Shown one piece after another: positions 1-6,220 of a stretch of 8,372 bases of DNA. The notes below the pieces were generated by a model. That model saw nothing but the letters and a program-made list of their open reading frames with translations, did no database searches and was not told where the DNA came from. Within the stretch, counting starts at the first letter, position 1; each line of letters begins with the position of its first letter. The position numbers and the translations under genes were made by a program. The DNA comes from UBA2197 sp034370465 (lineage in GTDB: Bacteria; Desulfobacterota; Desulfuromonadia; Desulfuromonadales; UBA2197), in NCBI GenBank assembly GCA_034370465.1, contig JAXMLA010000087.1, forward strand, positions 1 through 8,372, read 5' to 3'.

Positions 1-447
1 CCAAAACAGCGAAGTTGGTGTGCCGGGTTCTCCTCGGCCGGCTTTACTTTGGTTGAATTGATCATGGTCACCGGGATTATCGGTGCGTTGGCAGCGCTGG
101 CAGTACCAGCTTATAATAACTTTGTCGTCAGCGCTAAGGAAACACGTGCAAAACAAGAGATTCGGTTGCTTGAGACTGAAATTACCGGTTATTTTCTTGA
201 AAACGAAATTTATCCTGCCGGGCTGAATACCATAGGTCGTGACTCTATGCGCGACCCTTGGGGTAACCTTTATCAATACAGACAGAGTCCGGAACGTATG
301 GATGCAGCTCTTTTGAATAACGATTTCGACCTCTTCAGTATGGGGACAGATGGTGCGACAGATATTGATGTCAAATCCGCGACGGGTAAAGATGATGTGG
401 TGCGCGGGGCCGATGGTGGTTATCTCGGCCTCGGTGAGGATTGGTAG
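1..447 (+). CDS. GspG-like type II secretion pseudopilin (5' end outside window)
   Basis: The frame is open to base 1 and has no usable start in front of the prepilin site, so the gene begins upstream of the window. Bases 40-48 onward encode G|FTLVELI, the type IV prepilin peptidase site (Gly at -1, Phe at +1, Glu at +5), followed by a hydrophobic helix running to about AVPAY. The mature protein would be 134 residues. Further on it has DPWGNLYQY and then an Asp-rich tail with the pattern DFDLFSMGTDG, both typical of GspG major pseudopilins, where the tail binds calcium. It lacks the longer middle loop usual in GspG. The visible leader before Gly is at least 13 residues and contains basic residues and a Cys, which is long for this class. 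Family knowledge says the product is cleaved and N-methylated by PilD and assembled in an inner-membrane pseudopilus. A minor pilin or other pilin-like role is possible. Confidence 0.88.
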   Translation, partial: PKQRSWCAGFSSAGFTLVELIMVTGIIGALAALAVPAYNNFVVSAKETRAKQEIRLLETEITGYFLENEIYPAGLNTIGRDSMRDPWGNLYQYRQSPERMDAALLNNDFDLFSMGTDGATDIDVKSATGKDDVVRGADGGYLGLGEDW

Positions 448-519
448 TCAGCACCTGTATTCCCCTTCCTGAATTGACGGGGAGAACTAACCTTTGAATA
501 GAGTGAGAAGTGGTGGATT

Positions 520-1404
520 ATGAAATGTTCGTGTCCAAAATGTTCGGCGCTCTTGCCCGAGGATCTTTCCAGGATTCCTGAAAAAGGGATGAGCGGAAAG
601 TGTTCCGAGTGCGGTGGCTCCTACTGGATTCACCGTGAATCATTTATATTGCGCTGCTATGCTGTGGAGGGGGAGCGCTACTGCTGCTCATGCGGGGAAT
701 CTCTGGGACCATCGACTTATTGTCCTGGGTGTGGCGCGCTTTATCCAGACTATTGTGTCGTCAACAACAAAAAACCGGCACAGCGCGCTTTTGAAAAGAA
801 AAACTTTTCTTTAGATTTTTCGTTCCCCGGAAAATCGGCGGCACCCGGCCGGAAGCAGAGCCTTAGGACTGCTGGTGGCAGGGTAGGGTCCAGCGATCTA
901 CGTCGCCAGCTTTTGATGGTCGGTGGCGGTATTGCCCTTCTTGCCGTTATTGCTGTCGTTGCTCTTCTTTACCTGCAAGATCGCGCCGAGAGCAAATTCA
1001 TAAAGGGGTACGTTGTCGCTTTATACAGCCTCAAGGCCGGGACAGATCAATGTGTATTAAAGAGCGCACTGCTTGCTGGCGGCAGTCGTTTGGTCGAGAA
1101 AGATCTTGACCAATTAAAGTTTGTCGACGATAAAATTACCTCGGCTTTGCAGGTCCTTTCGCCACCGGAGAAGTTCATTAATGTTCAAGATCGCCTGTTG
1201 AAGCTTTCTTCGACATACAAAAAACTTTATCACCTCTGTACGACTTCCGGGCCATCCGCGGAGGTGATTCTCTCCGCACAGACCCTGGAATCGCAGTTTA
1301 ATGCGCAGGCGAAAGAGTTGAAGGGAGTTCTTCCTTCTCCATTGCTTGAAGAGCTCATCGATAAATCATCAAGGTATAAGAATTTACAATTCATGTTAGA
1401 ATAA
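520..1404 (+). CDS. zinc-ribbon membrane protein of unknown function
   Basis: I do not recognise a named family. The 294-residue product starts with Cys pairs: CPKC at 5-8 and CSEC at 28-31 (MJ0042/zinc-ribbon style), then CCSC at 55-58, CPGC at 68-71 and Cys79, suggesting two zinc-binding modules. A basic, low-complexity linker (about 80-128) leads to one strong transmembrane segment at about 131-152. The remaining 140 residues are predicted helical, with LSPPEKF at 213-219, and would lie on the other side of the membrane. With a cytoplasmic N-terminus the zinc ribbons are inside and the helical part is periplasmic. The start ATG has only a weak upstream GGTGG. The gene lies 72 bases after the pseudopilin gene and may share its transcript. 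A terminator follows 27 bases after the stop. Codons are AT-richer than in the transporter operon that follows. A sensor or scaffold role is only a guess. Confidence 0.8.
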   Translation: MKCSCPKCSALLPEDLSRIPEKGMSGKCSECGGSYWIHRESFILRCYAVEGERYCCSCGESLGPSTYCPGCGALYPDYCVVNNKKPAQRAFEKKNFSLDFSFPGKSAAPGRKQSLRTAGGRVGSSDLRRQLLMVGGGIALLAVIAVVALLYLQDRAESKFIKGYVVALYSLKAGTDQCVLKSALLAGGSRLVEKDLDQLKFVDDKITSALQVLSPPEKFINVQDRLLKLSSTYKKLYHLCTTSGPSAEVILSAQTLESQFNAQAKELKGVLPSPLLEELIDKSSRYKNLQFMLE

Positions 1405-1431
1405 AATAGCTCACCGCATTGGATGAAAGAG

Positions 1432-1477
1432 AAAAGAGCACGGAGCGCCCGTAAAGGGAACCTTCGTGCTCTTTTTT
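1432..1477 (+). terminator. strong intrinsic terminator
   Basis: Bases 1432-1442 (AAAAGAGCACG) pair perfectly with 1465-1475 (CGTGCTCTTTT). The stem extends by a G-T, an A-T and a G-C pair to about 14 bp, and the loop holds a small CCC/GGG inner stem. A run of six T (1472-1477) follows. It ends the transcript of the 294-residue protein gene, yet it lies only 26 bases before the ATG of the adaptor gene. Transcription of that operon therefore either starts upstream of it and must read through, or starts within or around it. Confidence 0.88.
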
Positions 1478-1503
1478 AATCAGCAAAAAATCTGAGGTCA
1501 GAT

Positions 1504-2604
1504 ATGAGTAAAAGAACAAAAGTTATGATGGTGATGGTCCTCCTGCTTCTGGTTGGCGGGGGGGTCTGGTGGAAAAAATCACAAAAGCCGCCACAAGTGA
1601 AGATCATGACAAGCGTTGAGGTCAAGCGCGGGCCGATCCGCAAAGTACTGGAAGAGACCGGCATCGTCAAGGCCCAGGTCGGCGCAATCGTCAAGATCGG
1701 CGCCCGCAGCACCGGCAGCGTCGAGCGGATGCTGGTACGGGTTGGCGATCCGGTCAAGAAGGGGCAGGTGGTGGCGACCATCGACAGTCGCGAGCTACGC
1801 GCCCAACTGGCCGAGACCGAAGCCCAGATCGCCGAGGCTGAGGCGCGGGCGGCCTACACCCGCAGTAATGTCGAGCGCCTGGCCGCCCTGTATGACGGGA
1901 AATTTATCTCGCGGGATGAAATGGAGGGAGCGCGGCAGAATGCCGAGGTTGCTAGCCGGCAGGTGGCGGCGCGGCTGGCTGCTCGCGACTCTTTGCGCGT
2001 CCGCCTGTCCTACACCGAAGTCAAAAGTCCGATCGACGGCGTGGTCAGTCAGATTGCCGCCCAGGAAGGGGAGATGATTGTCGCCGGCTTGCAGGTGGCG
2101 AATCTCGTTACGGTCATCGATCCGACGCGGCTGGAGATGTGGACCTATGTCGATGAAACCGATATTGGTCAGGTCGCACCGGGGATGGCGGTCGAATTCC
2201 GGGTCGATTCCTGGCCGGGGCGCATCTTTCACGGCAATATTCGTACGATTCAACCGCAGCCGGAGGTACGCGACAACATCGTCTATTATCAGGCGATCGT
2301 CGATGTCGCGACCAAGGATGCCCTGGAGTTGCGGCCGGAGATGACGACGCAGGCGCAGGTGGTGGTGCAGACCAAGGAGGATGTTCTGCTCATCCCCAAT
2401 AATGCGCTGAAATGGGTGGAAGATCAGCAGGTGGTCTTTGTCCAAGGGGCCGACGGTGCGATCCGCCGGGTCAGCGCCGAACTGGGATTGGCCGGGGTCA
2501 AGGAGAGTGAAGTCCTGGCCGGTTTGCAGGCCGGCGACAAGGTCGCCACCCAGGTGGAGCTCAGCGGCGAAAAGATTTCTCAAAAGAAGAAGGGCGCGAA
2601 GTGA
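1504..2604 (+). CDS. macA: MacA-like periplasmic adaptor (HlyD/RND membrane fusion protein)
   Basis: The 366-residue product is close to the usual MacA length. An N-terminal membrane anchor (about 7-23) follows basic residues. Then come the first half of the lipoyl domain (about 58-95), an alpha-hairpin rich in Ala, Glu and Arg (about 96-168), the second lipoyl half with KSPIDGVV at 174-181, a beta-barrel (about 207-290) and the membrane-proximal domain (about 291-357), ending in a lysine-rich tail. Such adaptors bridge an inner-membrane transporter and a TolC-type outer-membrane channel, and in MacA they stimulate the ATPase. The start ATG has a good GAGG at 1494-1497, six bases upstream. 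The stop overlaps the start of the ATPase gene (GTGA), which indicates translational coupling. The symbol is by family resemblance. The substrate (macrolide, peptide, lipid or other) cannot be read from sequence. Confidence 0.9.
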   Translation: MSKRTKVMMVMVLLLLVGGGVWWKKSQKPPQVKIMTSVEVKRGPIRKVLEETGIVKAQVGAIVKIGARSTGSVERMLVRVGDPVKKGQVVATIDSRELRAQLAETEAQIAEAEARAAYTRSNVERLAALYDGKFISRDEMEGARQNAEVASRQVAARLAARDSLRVRLSYTEVKSPIDGVVSQIAAQEGEMIVAGLQVANLVTVIDPTRLEMWTYVDETDIGQVAPGMAVEFRVDSWPGRIFHGNIRTIQPQPEVRDNIVYYQAIVDVATKDALELRPEMTTQAQVVVQTKEDVLLIPNNALKWVEDQQVVFVQGADGAIRRVSAELGLAGVKESEVLAGLQAGDKVATQVELSGEKISQKKKGAK

Positions 2605-3278
2605 GCAGCGCCTTGATCGATCTGCAGGGCATCACCAAGAGTTACCGGCAGGGGGACCTGCCGATCGACGTCCTCAAAGGGATCGATCTGCAGATTGCCG
2701 CCGGTGAATTTGTCGCCCTCCTTGGCCCCTCGGGCTCGGGGAAATCGACGCTGATGCATATCCTCGGCCTCCTCGACCGGCCGACGTCCGGGGCCTATTT
2801 CCTGGATGGCAGCGATGTTGCCGGGCTCGATGACAACAAACTGAGTGGACTGCGTAATCGCAAGATCGGCTTTGTCTTTCAGACCTTTTATCTCATCCCT
2901 TATCTCACCGCCCTAGAGAATGTCGTTTTGCCCGGCCTCTACGGTCAGGGTAGCAGTGCATCGATTCGCCGCCGCGCTCAGGAGATTTTGCAGCAGGTCG
3001 GCCTTGCGGACCGCATGGACTTCCGGCCAAGTCAACTCTCCGGCGGCCAGCAGCAGCGGGTCGCCATCGCCCGCGCCCTCCTCAACGATCCGGCGGTCCT
3101 CCTTGCTGATGAACCGACCGGCCAGCTCGACTCCGCCACCAGCCAGGAGATTATGGAGCTGATCTCTCAAATCAATCGCCAGGGGCGGACGGTCATCCTG
3201 GTCACTCATGATATCGCCACCGCGGCTTGTGCGCAGAGACGGATTGAACTCAATGACGGCCTGGTCTGTCGTGATTAA
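2601..3278 (+). CDS. ABC transporter ATPase, MacB/LolD type
   Basis: This 225-residue stand-alone nucleotide-binding subunit has every expected motif: Walker A GPSGSGKST (42-50), Q-loop Gln94 in FVFQ, signature LSGGQQQR (146-153), Walker B AVLLADE (165-171) with catalytic Glu171, D-loop QLD (175-177) and switch His203 in VTHD. The D-loop region reads PTGQLD where the family usually has PTGNLD. The GTG start overlaps the adaptor stop by four bases and has AAGGG a few bases upstream. It is the size of LolD or FtsE and lacks the fused permease half found in Escherichia coli MacB. It should energise the two permeases that follow by cytoplasmic ATP hydrolysis, with two copies per complex. Its position after a MacA-like adaptor favours a mechanotransmission-type exporter over lipoprotein release. 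Confidence 0.94.
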   Translation: MSSALIDLQGITKSYRQGDLPIDVLKGIDLQIAAGEFVALLGPSGSGKSTLMHILGLLDRPTSGAYFLDGSDVAGLDDNKLSGLRNRKIGFVFQTFYLIPYLTALENVVLPGLYGQGSSASIRRRAQEILQQVGLADRMDFRPSQLSGGQQQRVAIARALLNDPAVLLADEPTGQLDSATSQEIMELISQINRQGRTVILVTHDIATAACAQRRIELNDGLVCRD

Positions 3279-4503
3279 TTATCTGCGGCTCACCCTCCGG
3301 GTGACGTTGATGGCCTTTTTGGCGCTGCGTGCTTATCGCTTGCGCAGCGCCTTTGTCATTGCTGCGATTGCCCTCGGCATTGCCTCGTTGACGATTATCA
3401 TCGCCTCCATCGACGGCGCCGAGCGCAAGGCCGATGAGATTATGGACATGTTCGGTCCCGACGCCGCCTTTGTCATCGGCGGCGATCCCAACAGTCGCGC
3501 GGTCGGTTGGCGAGGCCTGACCCTCACCTACAATGACGTGCAAAGGATTCGCGACGAACTCCCCGGCGCTTATCTCTCGGTGCCGATGCGCGCCAAGTCG
3601 AATATTACCCTGCGCTACGGCGATCAAAGCGTCGAGGTGCCGACCTTGGTCGGTTCGACGGAAGGGTATGCCGATGTCTGGAACTGGCCACTGGCGGAAG
3701 GCCGCGACTTCAGCGCCGAGGATGTCGATAGCGGCGCCAAAGTGGTCCTCCTCGCCAATGGCCCGAAAGAAGCACTCTTCGGCAAGCGGTCCGCTCTGGG
3801 AGCGACAGTTTATGTCAATGATCTGCCGGCCCGGGTGATCGGCGAACTCCGCTATCGGGGGATGGCAAGCATGGGGGGCTCGATCGATGACCGGCTGATT
3901 ATCCCGATTACGACTCTGACGCAACGCTTCAACATGGACCGCAAATATGTCCGGGCGCTGCGGGTCAAGTTCAGTGATCCGGAGAATATGGCGTTTCACC
4001 GGGAAAACCTGCGCTCTTTGTTGCGGCATCAGCACAACCTGCAAGAGGGGGAGAACGATGATTTCAGCGTCCTCACTGCGGACGAAATCCTCAAATTTAT
4101 CAGCATGTTTAAAGGAGGGCTGGTCGCCTTTCTCGGCGTCACCGCCGCCGTCGCTATCCTCGTCGGCGGCTTTGTCCTCGCCAACCTCTTTTATCTCTCG
4201 GTGACCGAGCGCCGCGTCGAAATCGGCCTCAAGAAAGCCCTCGGCGCCAAGAATCAGGCGATTCTGTTACAATTTCTCGTCGAAGCAGTGGTGCTGACGA
4301 TGATCGGTGCCCTCTTCGGCATGCTCCTCGGCATGGGGATGGGGCAGCTCCTCGCCCGCCTCGGCATTCTCGAAATCCTTTTTTCCTGGAAGATCTTCTT
4401 TATCTCCCTGACTGCGTCCGGAGCTATCGGCATCATCTTCGGCCTGAAACCGGCGAGGGAAGCGGCCGGGCTCGCCCCGGTCGAAGCCTTGAAGGGAGTC
4501 TGA
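3253..4503 (+). CDS. FtsX/MacB-type ABC permease, first of a pair
   Basis: The 416-residue permease has the MacB topology: one transmembrane helix at about 33-53, a large periplasmic domain (about 54-285, MacB_PCD type), then three helices at about 288-313, 340-366 and 377-398. The conserved cytoplasmic coupling stretch SVTERRVEIGLKKALGA is at 316-332, and the C-terminus has the usual PAREAAGLAPVEALKG. I chose ATG 3253, which overlaps the ATPase gene by 26 bases. GTG 3271 and ATG 3310 are alternatives, and none has a strong ribosome site. The frame is also open upstream to ATG 3208, but those extra residues are not permease-like. With the next gene it likely forms a heterodimer, since the two are related in sequence and adjacent. 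It would transmit ATPase movements to the periplasmic adaptor. Confidence 0.9.
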   Translation: MTAWSVVINYLRLTLRVTLMAFLALRAYRLRSAFVIAAIALGIASLTIIIASIDGAERKADEIMDMFGPDAAFVIGGDPNSRAVGWRGLTLTYNDVQRIRDELPGAYLSVPMRAKSNITLRYGDQSVEVPTLVGSTEGYADVWNWPLAEGRDFSAEDVDSGAKVVLLANGPKEALFGKRSALGATVYVNDLPARVIGELRYRGMASMGGSIDDRLIIPITTLTQRFNMDRKYVRALRVKFSDPENMAFHRENLRSLLRHQHNLQEGENDDFSVLTADEILKFISMFKGGLVAFLGVTAAVAILVGGFVLANLFYLSVTERRVEIGLKKALGAKNQAILLQFLVEAVVLTMIGALFGMLLGMGMGQLLARLGILEILFSWKIFFISLTASGAIGIIFGLKPAREAAGLAPVEALKGV

Positions 4504-4506
4504 GGA

Positions 4507-5727
4507 ATGCTCTTCATCCTCAAAATTGCTATTGCCTCGCTGCGTATCCACCGTCTGCGCACCATCCTCGCCATCGTTGGCGTCCTCCTTGGCGCCCTTT
4601 GTTTGACGGCGGTGCAGCATATCGGCCAGGCGATGTATGACAAGGCCGAAGCGGAGACGTCCAAACTCGGCACCAATCTCTTTATGGCGCGCTCCGGACA
4701 GCTGCGCTTCACGCCGGTCGGTACCTCCCGGACGCGGCGCGATGCCACGACCTTCTCCATTGCCGATGCCGAAACTTTAATTCAACAGTTGCCGATGGCG
4801 AAGCAGGGCTCACCCTTTGCCACCCGGTCGATGCCGGTCCGTTCTGGCAGCACCAAGGTGCAGAGTTCGATCATCGGCGTCTGGCCAGTTTACGCACAGG
4901 TGCGCGATCTTGAGCTGGCACACGGACGCTTTTTTACCGCTCAGGAGGAAGAGGGTAGCGCTAAAGTCTGCGTTCTCGGCTCTAAAGTGGCGGAGCGCCT
5001 TTTCGGTTCCAGCGCTGCGGCTCTCGGCGAGCAGGTCTTCTTCTTCCGCGCCAATGCCCGGGTGATCGGCGTTTTAGCTCCGAAAGGCGCGGACATTGTC
5101 GGCACCGATCAGGATGATCAGGTTCTCGTCCCCCTCTCCACCTATCTGCGGCGCTACGCCAATCAGCACTGGATTAGCGGTGTTTATATCACTTTGCATC
5201 ATCCGGAGGATGAAGCGGCGGCCAAAGCAGCGACCGAAGCGATTCTACGGCAACGCCACAATCTTGGCGAAGGGAAGCGCGACGATTTTTTTGTGATGAC
5301 GGCGCGTGACACCATGAAGGTGCAGCAGCAGGCCCTCGATCTGGTACGCACCCTCGGCTGGATCAGTTCCGGAGTTTCCTTTGCCGTCGGTGGGCTCGGC
5401 ATCCTCTCGATCATGGTTCTGCTGGCGCGAACCCGGCGTCTCGAAATCGGTGTGCGGCGTGCGGTCGGTGCCCGACGCCGCGACATTATCCGCCAGTTTG
5501 TCTTTGAATCCGGTCTGATGGCAGTCACCGGTGGTCTCCTCGGCGTCCTGGGCGGCCTCGGTCTGGCCGCCCTTGTCGCCTTTTTCGGCAAGATGCCTTT
5601 CCATCTCGATCTCACTTTGGTTTTCGTTGTTTTAGGCGGTTCTCTCGGTCTTGGTTTGCTGGCTGGAGCGTATCCGGCCTGGGAAGCGGCGCAGGTTGAA
5701 GTGTTGGAGGTTTTGCGCGGGGAGTAA
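4507..5727 (+). CDS. FtsX/MacB-type ABC permease, second of a pair
   Basis: This 406-residue permease has the same plan as its neighbour: a helix at about 17-38, a periplasmic domain (about 40-280), helices at about 283-307, 334-358 and 368-390, the cytoplasmic motif ARTRRLEIGVRRAVGA (307-322) and a C-terminus ending YPAWEAAQVEVLEVLRGE. The coupling motif is closer to canonical MacB (REIGIRRAIGA) than that of the first permease. Both proteins share a late periplasmic motif, here RQRHNLGEGKRDDF, so they are paralogues. The ATG lies three bases after the previous stop, with GGGAG at 4494-4498 as ribosome site, so translation is coupled. It is the last gene of the operon. A homodimer of each permease cannot be excluded, but a heterodimer with one shared ATPase gene is the simplest reading. 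Confidence 0.91.
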   Translation: MLFILKIAIASLRIHRLRTILAIVGVLLGALCLTAVQHIGQAMYDKAEAETSKLGTNLFMARSGQLRFTPVGTSRTRRDATTFSIADAETLIQQLPMAKQGSPFATRSMPVRSGSTKVQSSIIGVWPVYAQVRDLELAHGRFFTAQEEEGSAKVCVLGSKVAERLFGSSAAALGEQVFFFRANARVIGVLAPKGADIVGTDQDDQVLVPLSTYLRRYANQHWISGVYITLHHPEDEAAAKAATEAILRQRHNLGEGKRDDFFVMTARDTMKVQQQALDLVRTLGWISSGVSFAVGGLGILSIMVLLARTRRLEIGVRRAVGARRRDIIRQFVFESGLMAVTGGLLGVLGGLGLAALVAFFGKMPFHLDLTLVFVVLGGSLGLGLLAGAYPAWEAAQVEVLEVLRGE

Positions 5728-5740
5728 GGAGGGGACTCGC

Positions 5741-5775
5741 AAAAAAAAGTAGGGCCCACCATTGTTGGTGGGCCC
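5741..5775 (-). terminator. hairpin terminator, T-tract on the minus strand
   Basis: Bases 5752-5761 (GGGCCCACCA) pair perfectly with 5766-5775 (TGGTGGGCCC) around a TTGT loop. Read on the minus strand the hairpin is followed by TAC and then eight T. On the plus strand the flank after the stem is GCGTATTT, a poor T-tract. It is therefore a better terminator for leftward transcription, although it lies just 24 bases after the stop of the second permease gene and could still stabilise or end that transcript. Confidence 0.65.
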
Positions 5776-5810
5776 GCGTATTTAATAAAGCTTTTCACCC
5801 GATGCTCGGG

Positions 5811-5879
5811 TCAGACCAGCACTGCTACCAGCGCCGGGAGGGTACTGCCGCAAATTGTGGGTGCTATCACAACCTTGAT
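5811..5879 (-). CDS. possible 19-22 residue hydrophobic peptide (very tentative)
   Basis: On the minus strand a perfect CAAGGAGGT lies at 5895-5887. Seven bases later a frame opens that would read IKVVIAPTICGS and continue to LVAVLV before TGA at 5813-5811. The codon at the ideal distance is ATC. The first ordinary start is GTG at 5870, which is 16 bases from the Shine-Dalgarno sequence and would give 19 residues. A small hairpin overlaps the stop codon, and the T8 terminator lies 36 bases further. The layout looks like a mini-gene, but the missing canonical start makes it doubtful, and I know no matching family. Confidence 0.2.
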   Translation of the reverse strand: MKVVIAPTICGSTLPALVAVLV

Positions 5880-5921
5880 CGCTACGACCTCCTTGTCTCT
5901 GCTTGCGGTTTATTTCAGTTA

Positions 5922-5937
5922 CAAGTAGCGCTACTTG
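5922..5937. repeat. 16-bp perfect palindrome
   Basis: CAAGTAGCGCTACTTG is a perfect inverted repeat with no spacer. It could be the binding site of a dimeric regulator, upstream of the 59-residue gene on the plus strand and upstream of the tentative minus-strand peptide. No T-tract follows on either side, so a terminator is unlikely. I do not recognise the sequence as the site of a known regulator. Confidence 0.7.
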
Positions 5938-5952
5938 ATTAAATAATAACCC

Positions 5953-5969
5953 GTTTTTTTCAAAAAAAC
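5953..5969. repeat. A7/T7 inverted repeat
   Basis: G, seven T, C, seven A, C form a 17-base inverted repeat with a single-base centre, flanked by CCC on the left and AGG on the right so that two further G-C pairs could form past one mismatch. It may bend DNA or form a weak hairpin. It lies 15 bases after the 16-bp palindrome. Confidence 0.55.
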
Positions 5970-5977
5970 AGGCTGTC

Positions 5978-6005
5978 TTTAAAATTTTTTCGAGAGTAGG
6001 ATAAA
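5978..6005 (+). promoter_or_regulatory. possible sigma70 promoter of the 59-residue gene
   Basis: TTTAAA (5978-5983) and GATAAA (6000-6005) each match four of six consensus bases with a 16-base spacer. They would start transcription about 30 bases before the ATG at 6041. The region is AT-rich, so chance matches are likely. Confidence 0.35.
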
Positions 6006-6040
6006 AAGATTGGAATCAGCTGGAAAGGGGTTGCGAAACC

Positions 6041-6220
6041 ATGAGTGACAAGGAAAAATCGTCGAAACACGCGGAGAGGCCACTCCATCTCTGCAAGTTA
6101 CGCAAAGAAGGCTTAATGGAAGAAATCGACCGCTGTTCGGCGCATGCGCTCTTTATTTGTTGTAAATGTAACGCCAAGGCGGATCGCGCCGAATTCCTTT
6201 GCCAGCCCCGTCCCCTTTAG
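6041..6220 (+). CDS. small cysteine-rich protein, likely metal-binding
   Basis: A 59-residue frame starts at ATG 6041, preceded by AAAGGGG about ten bases upstream. It reads MSDKEKSSKHAERP, then HLCKLRKEGLMEE, a central ALFICCKCNAKADRAEF and a C-terminal LCQPRPL. Six Cys (18, 32, 40, 41, 43, 54) and His16 and His35 suggest a small zinc- or iron-binding fold, with CKC at 41-43 and Cys54 as likely ligands. The product is soluble and probably cytoplasmic. I recall similar short hypothetical proteins in Desulfuromonadales, but this is memory and not a search. The stop codon overlaps the stop of the minus-strand zinc-ribbon gene by four bases. Function is unknown. Confidence 0.75.
   Translation: MSDKEKSSKHAERPLHLCKLRKEGLMEEIDRCSAHALFICCKCNAKADRAEFLCQPRPL

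Larger units (their letters stand above)
5728..6040. other. structured intergenic region without an assured gene
   Basis: This 313-base gap separates the exporter operon from the 59-residue gene. I see no tRNA, riboswitch consensus or clear protein gene in it. It holds, in order, an A8 tract and GC-rich hairpin, a small hairpin at 5797-5811, short hydrophobic frames on both strands around 5811-5928, a minus-strand Shine-Dalgarno match at 5887-5895, a 16-bp palindrome, an A7/T7 inverted repeat and a possible promoter for the next gene. The 46-codon plus-strand frame from ATG 5802 has no ribosome site and no recognisable product. Confidence 0.6.

Noticed and set aside
460..483. TCCCC/GGGGA inverted repeat after the pseudopilin gene as a terminator
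   Set aside because: The stem is five pairs with a 13-base loop and no T-tract follows.
1379..1407. TTTACA...TAAAAT before the terminator as a promoter of the exporter operon
   Set aside because: The spacer between the two boxes is only 13 bases, too short for a sigma70 promoter.
1795..2583. Long open frame antisense to the adaptor gene
   Set aside because: It is a shadow of the GC-rich coding sequence on the other strand. The adaptor motifs are clear and the antisense product matches nothing.
3250..4044. Long open frame antisense to the first permease gene
   Set aside because: Composition is that of a reversed coding frame, with no ribosome site, and it conflicts with an unambiguous permease.
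5802..5942. 46-codon plus-strand frame from ATG 5802
   Set aside because: It has no ribosome site and no recognisable composition or motif, and two other frames over the same DNA look more protein-like.
6031..6038. TGG...TTGC before the 59-residue gene as a sigma54 promoter
   Set aside because: The GG-GC spacing is nine bases instead of ten, and the site lies almost on the ATG, leaving no room for a ribosome site in the transcript.
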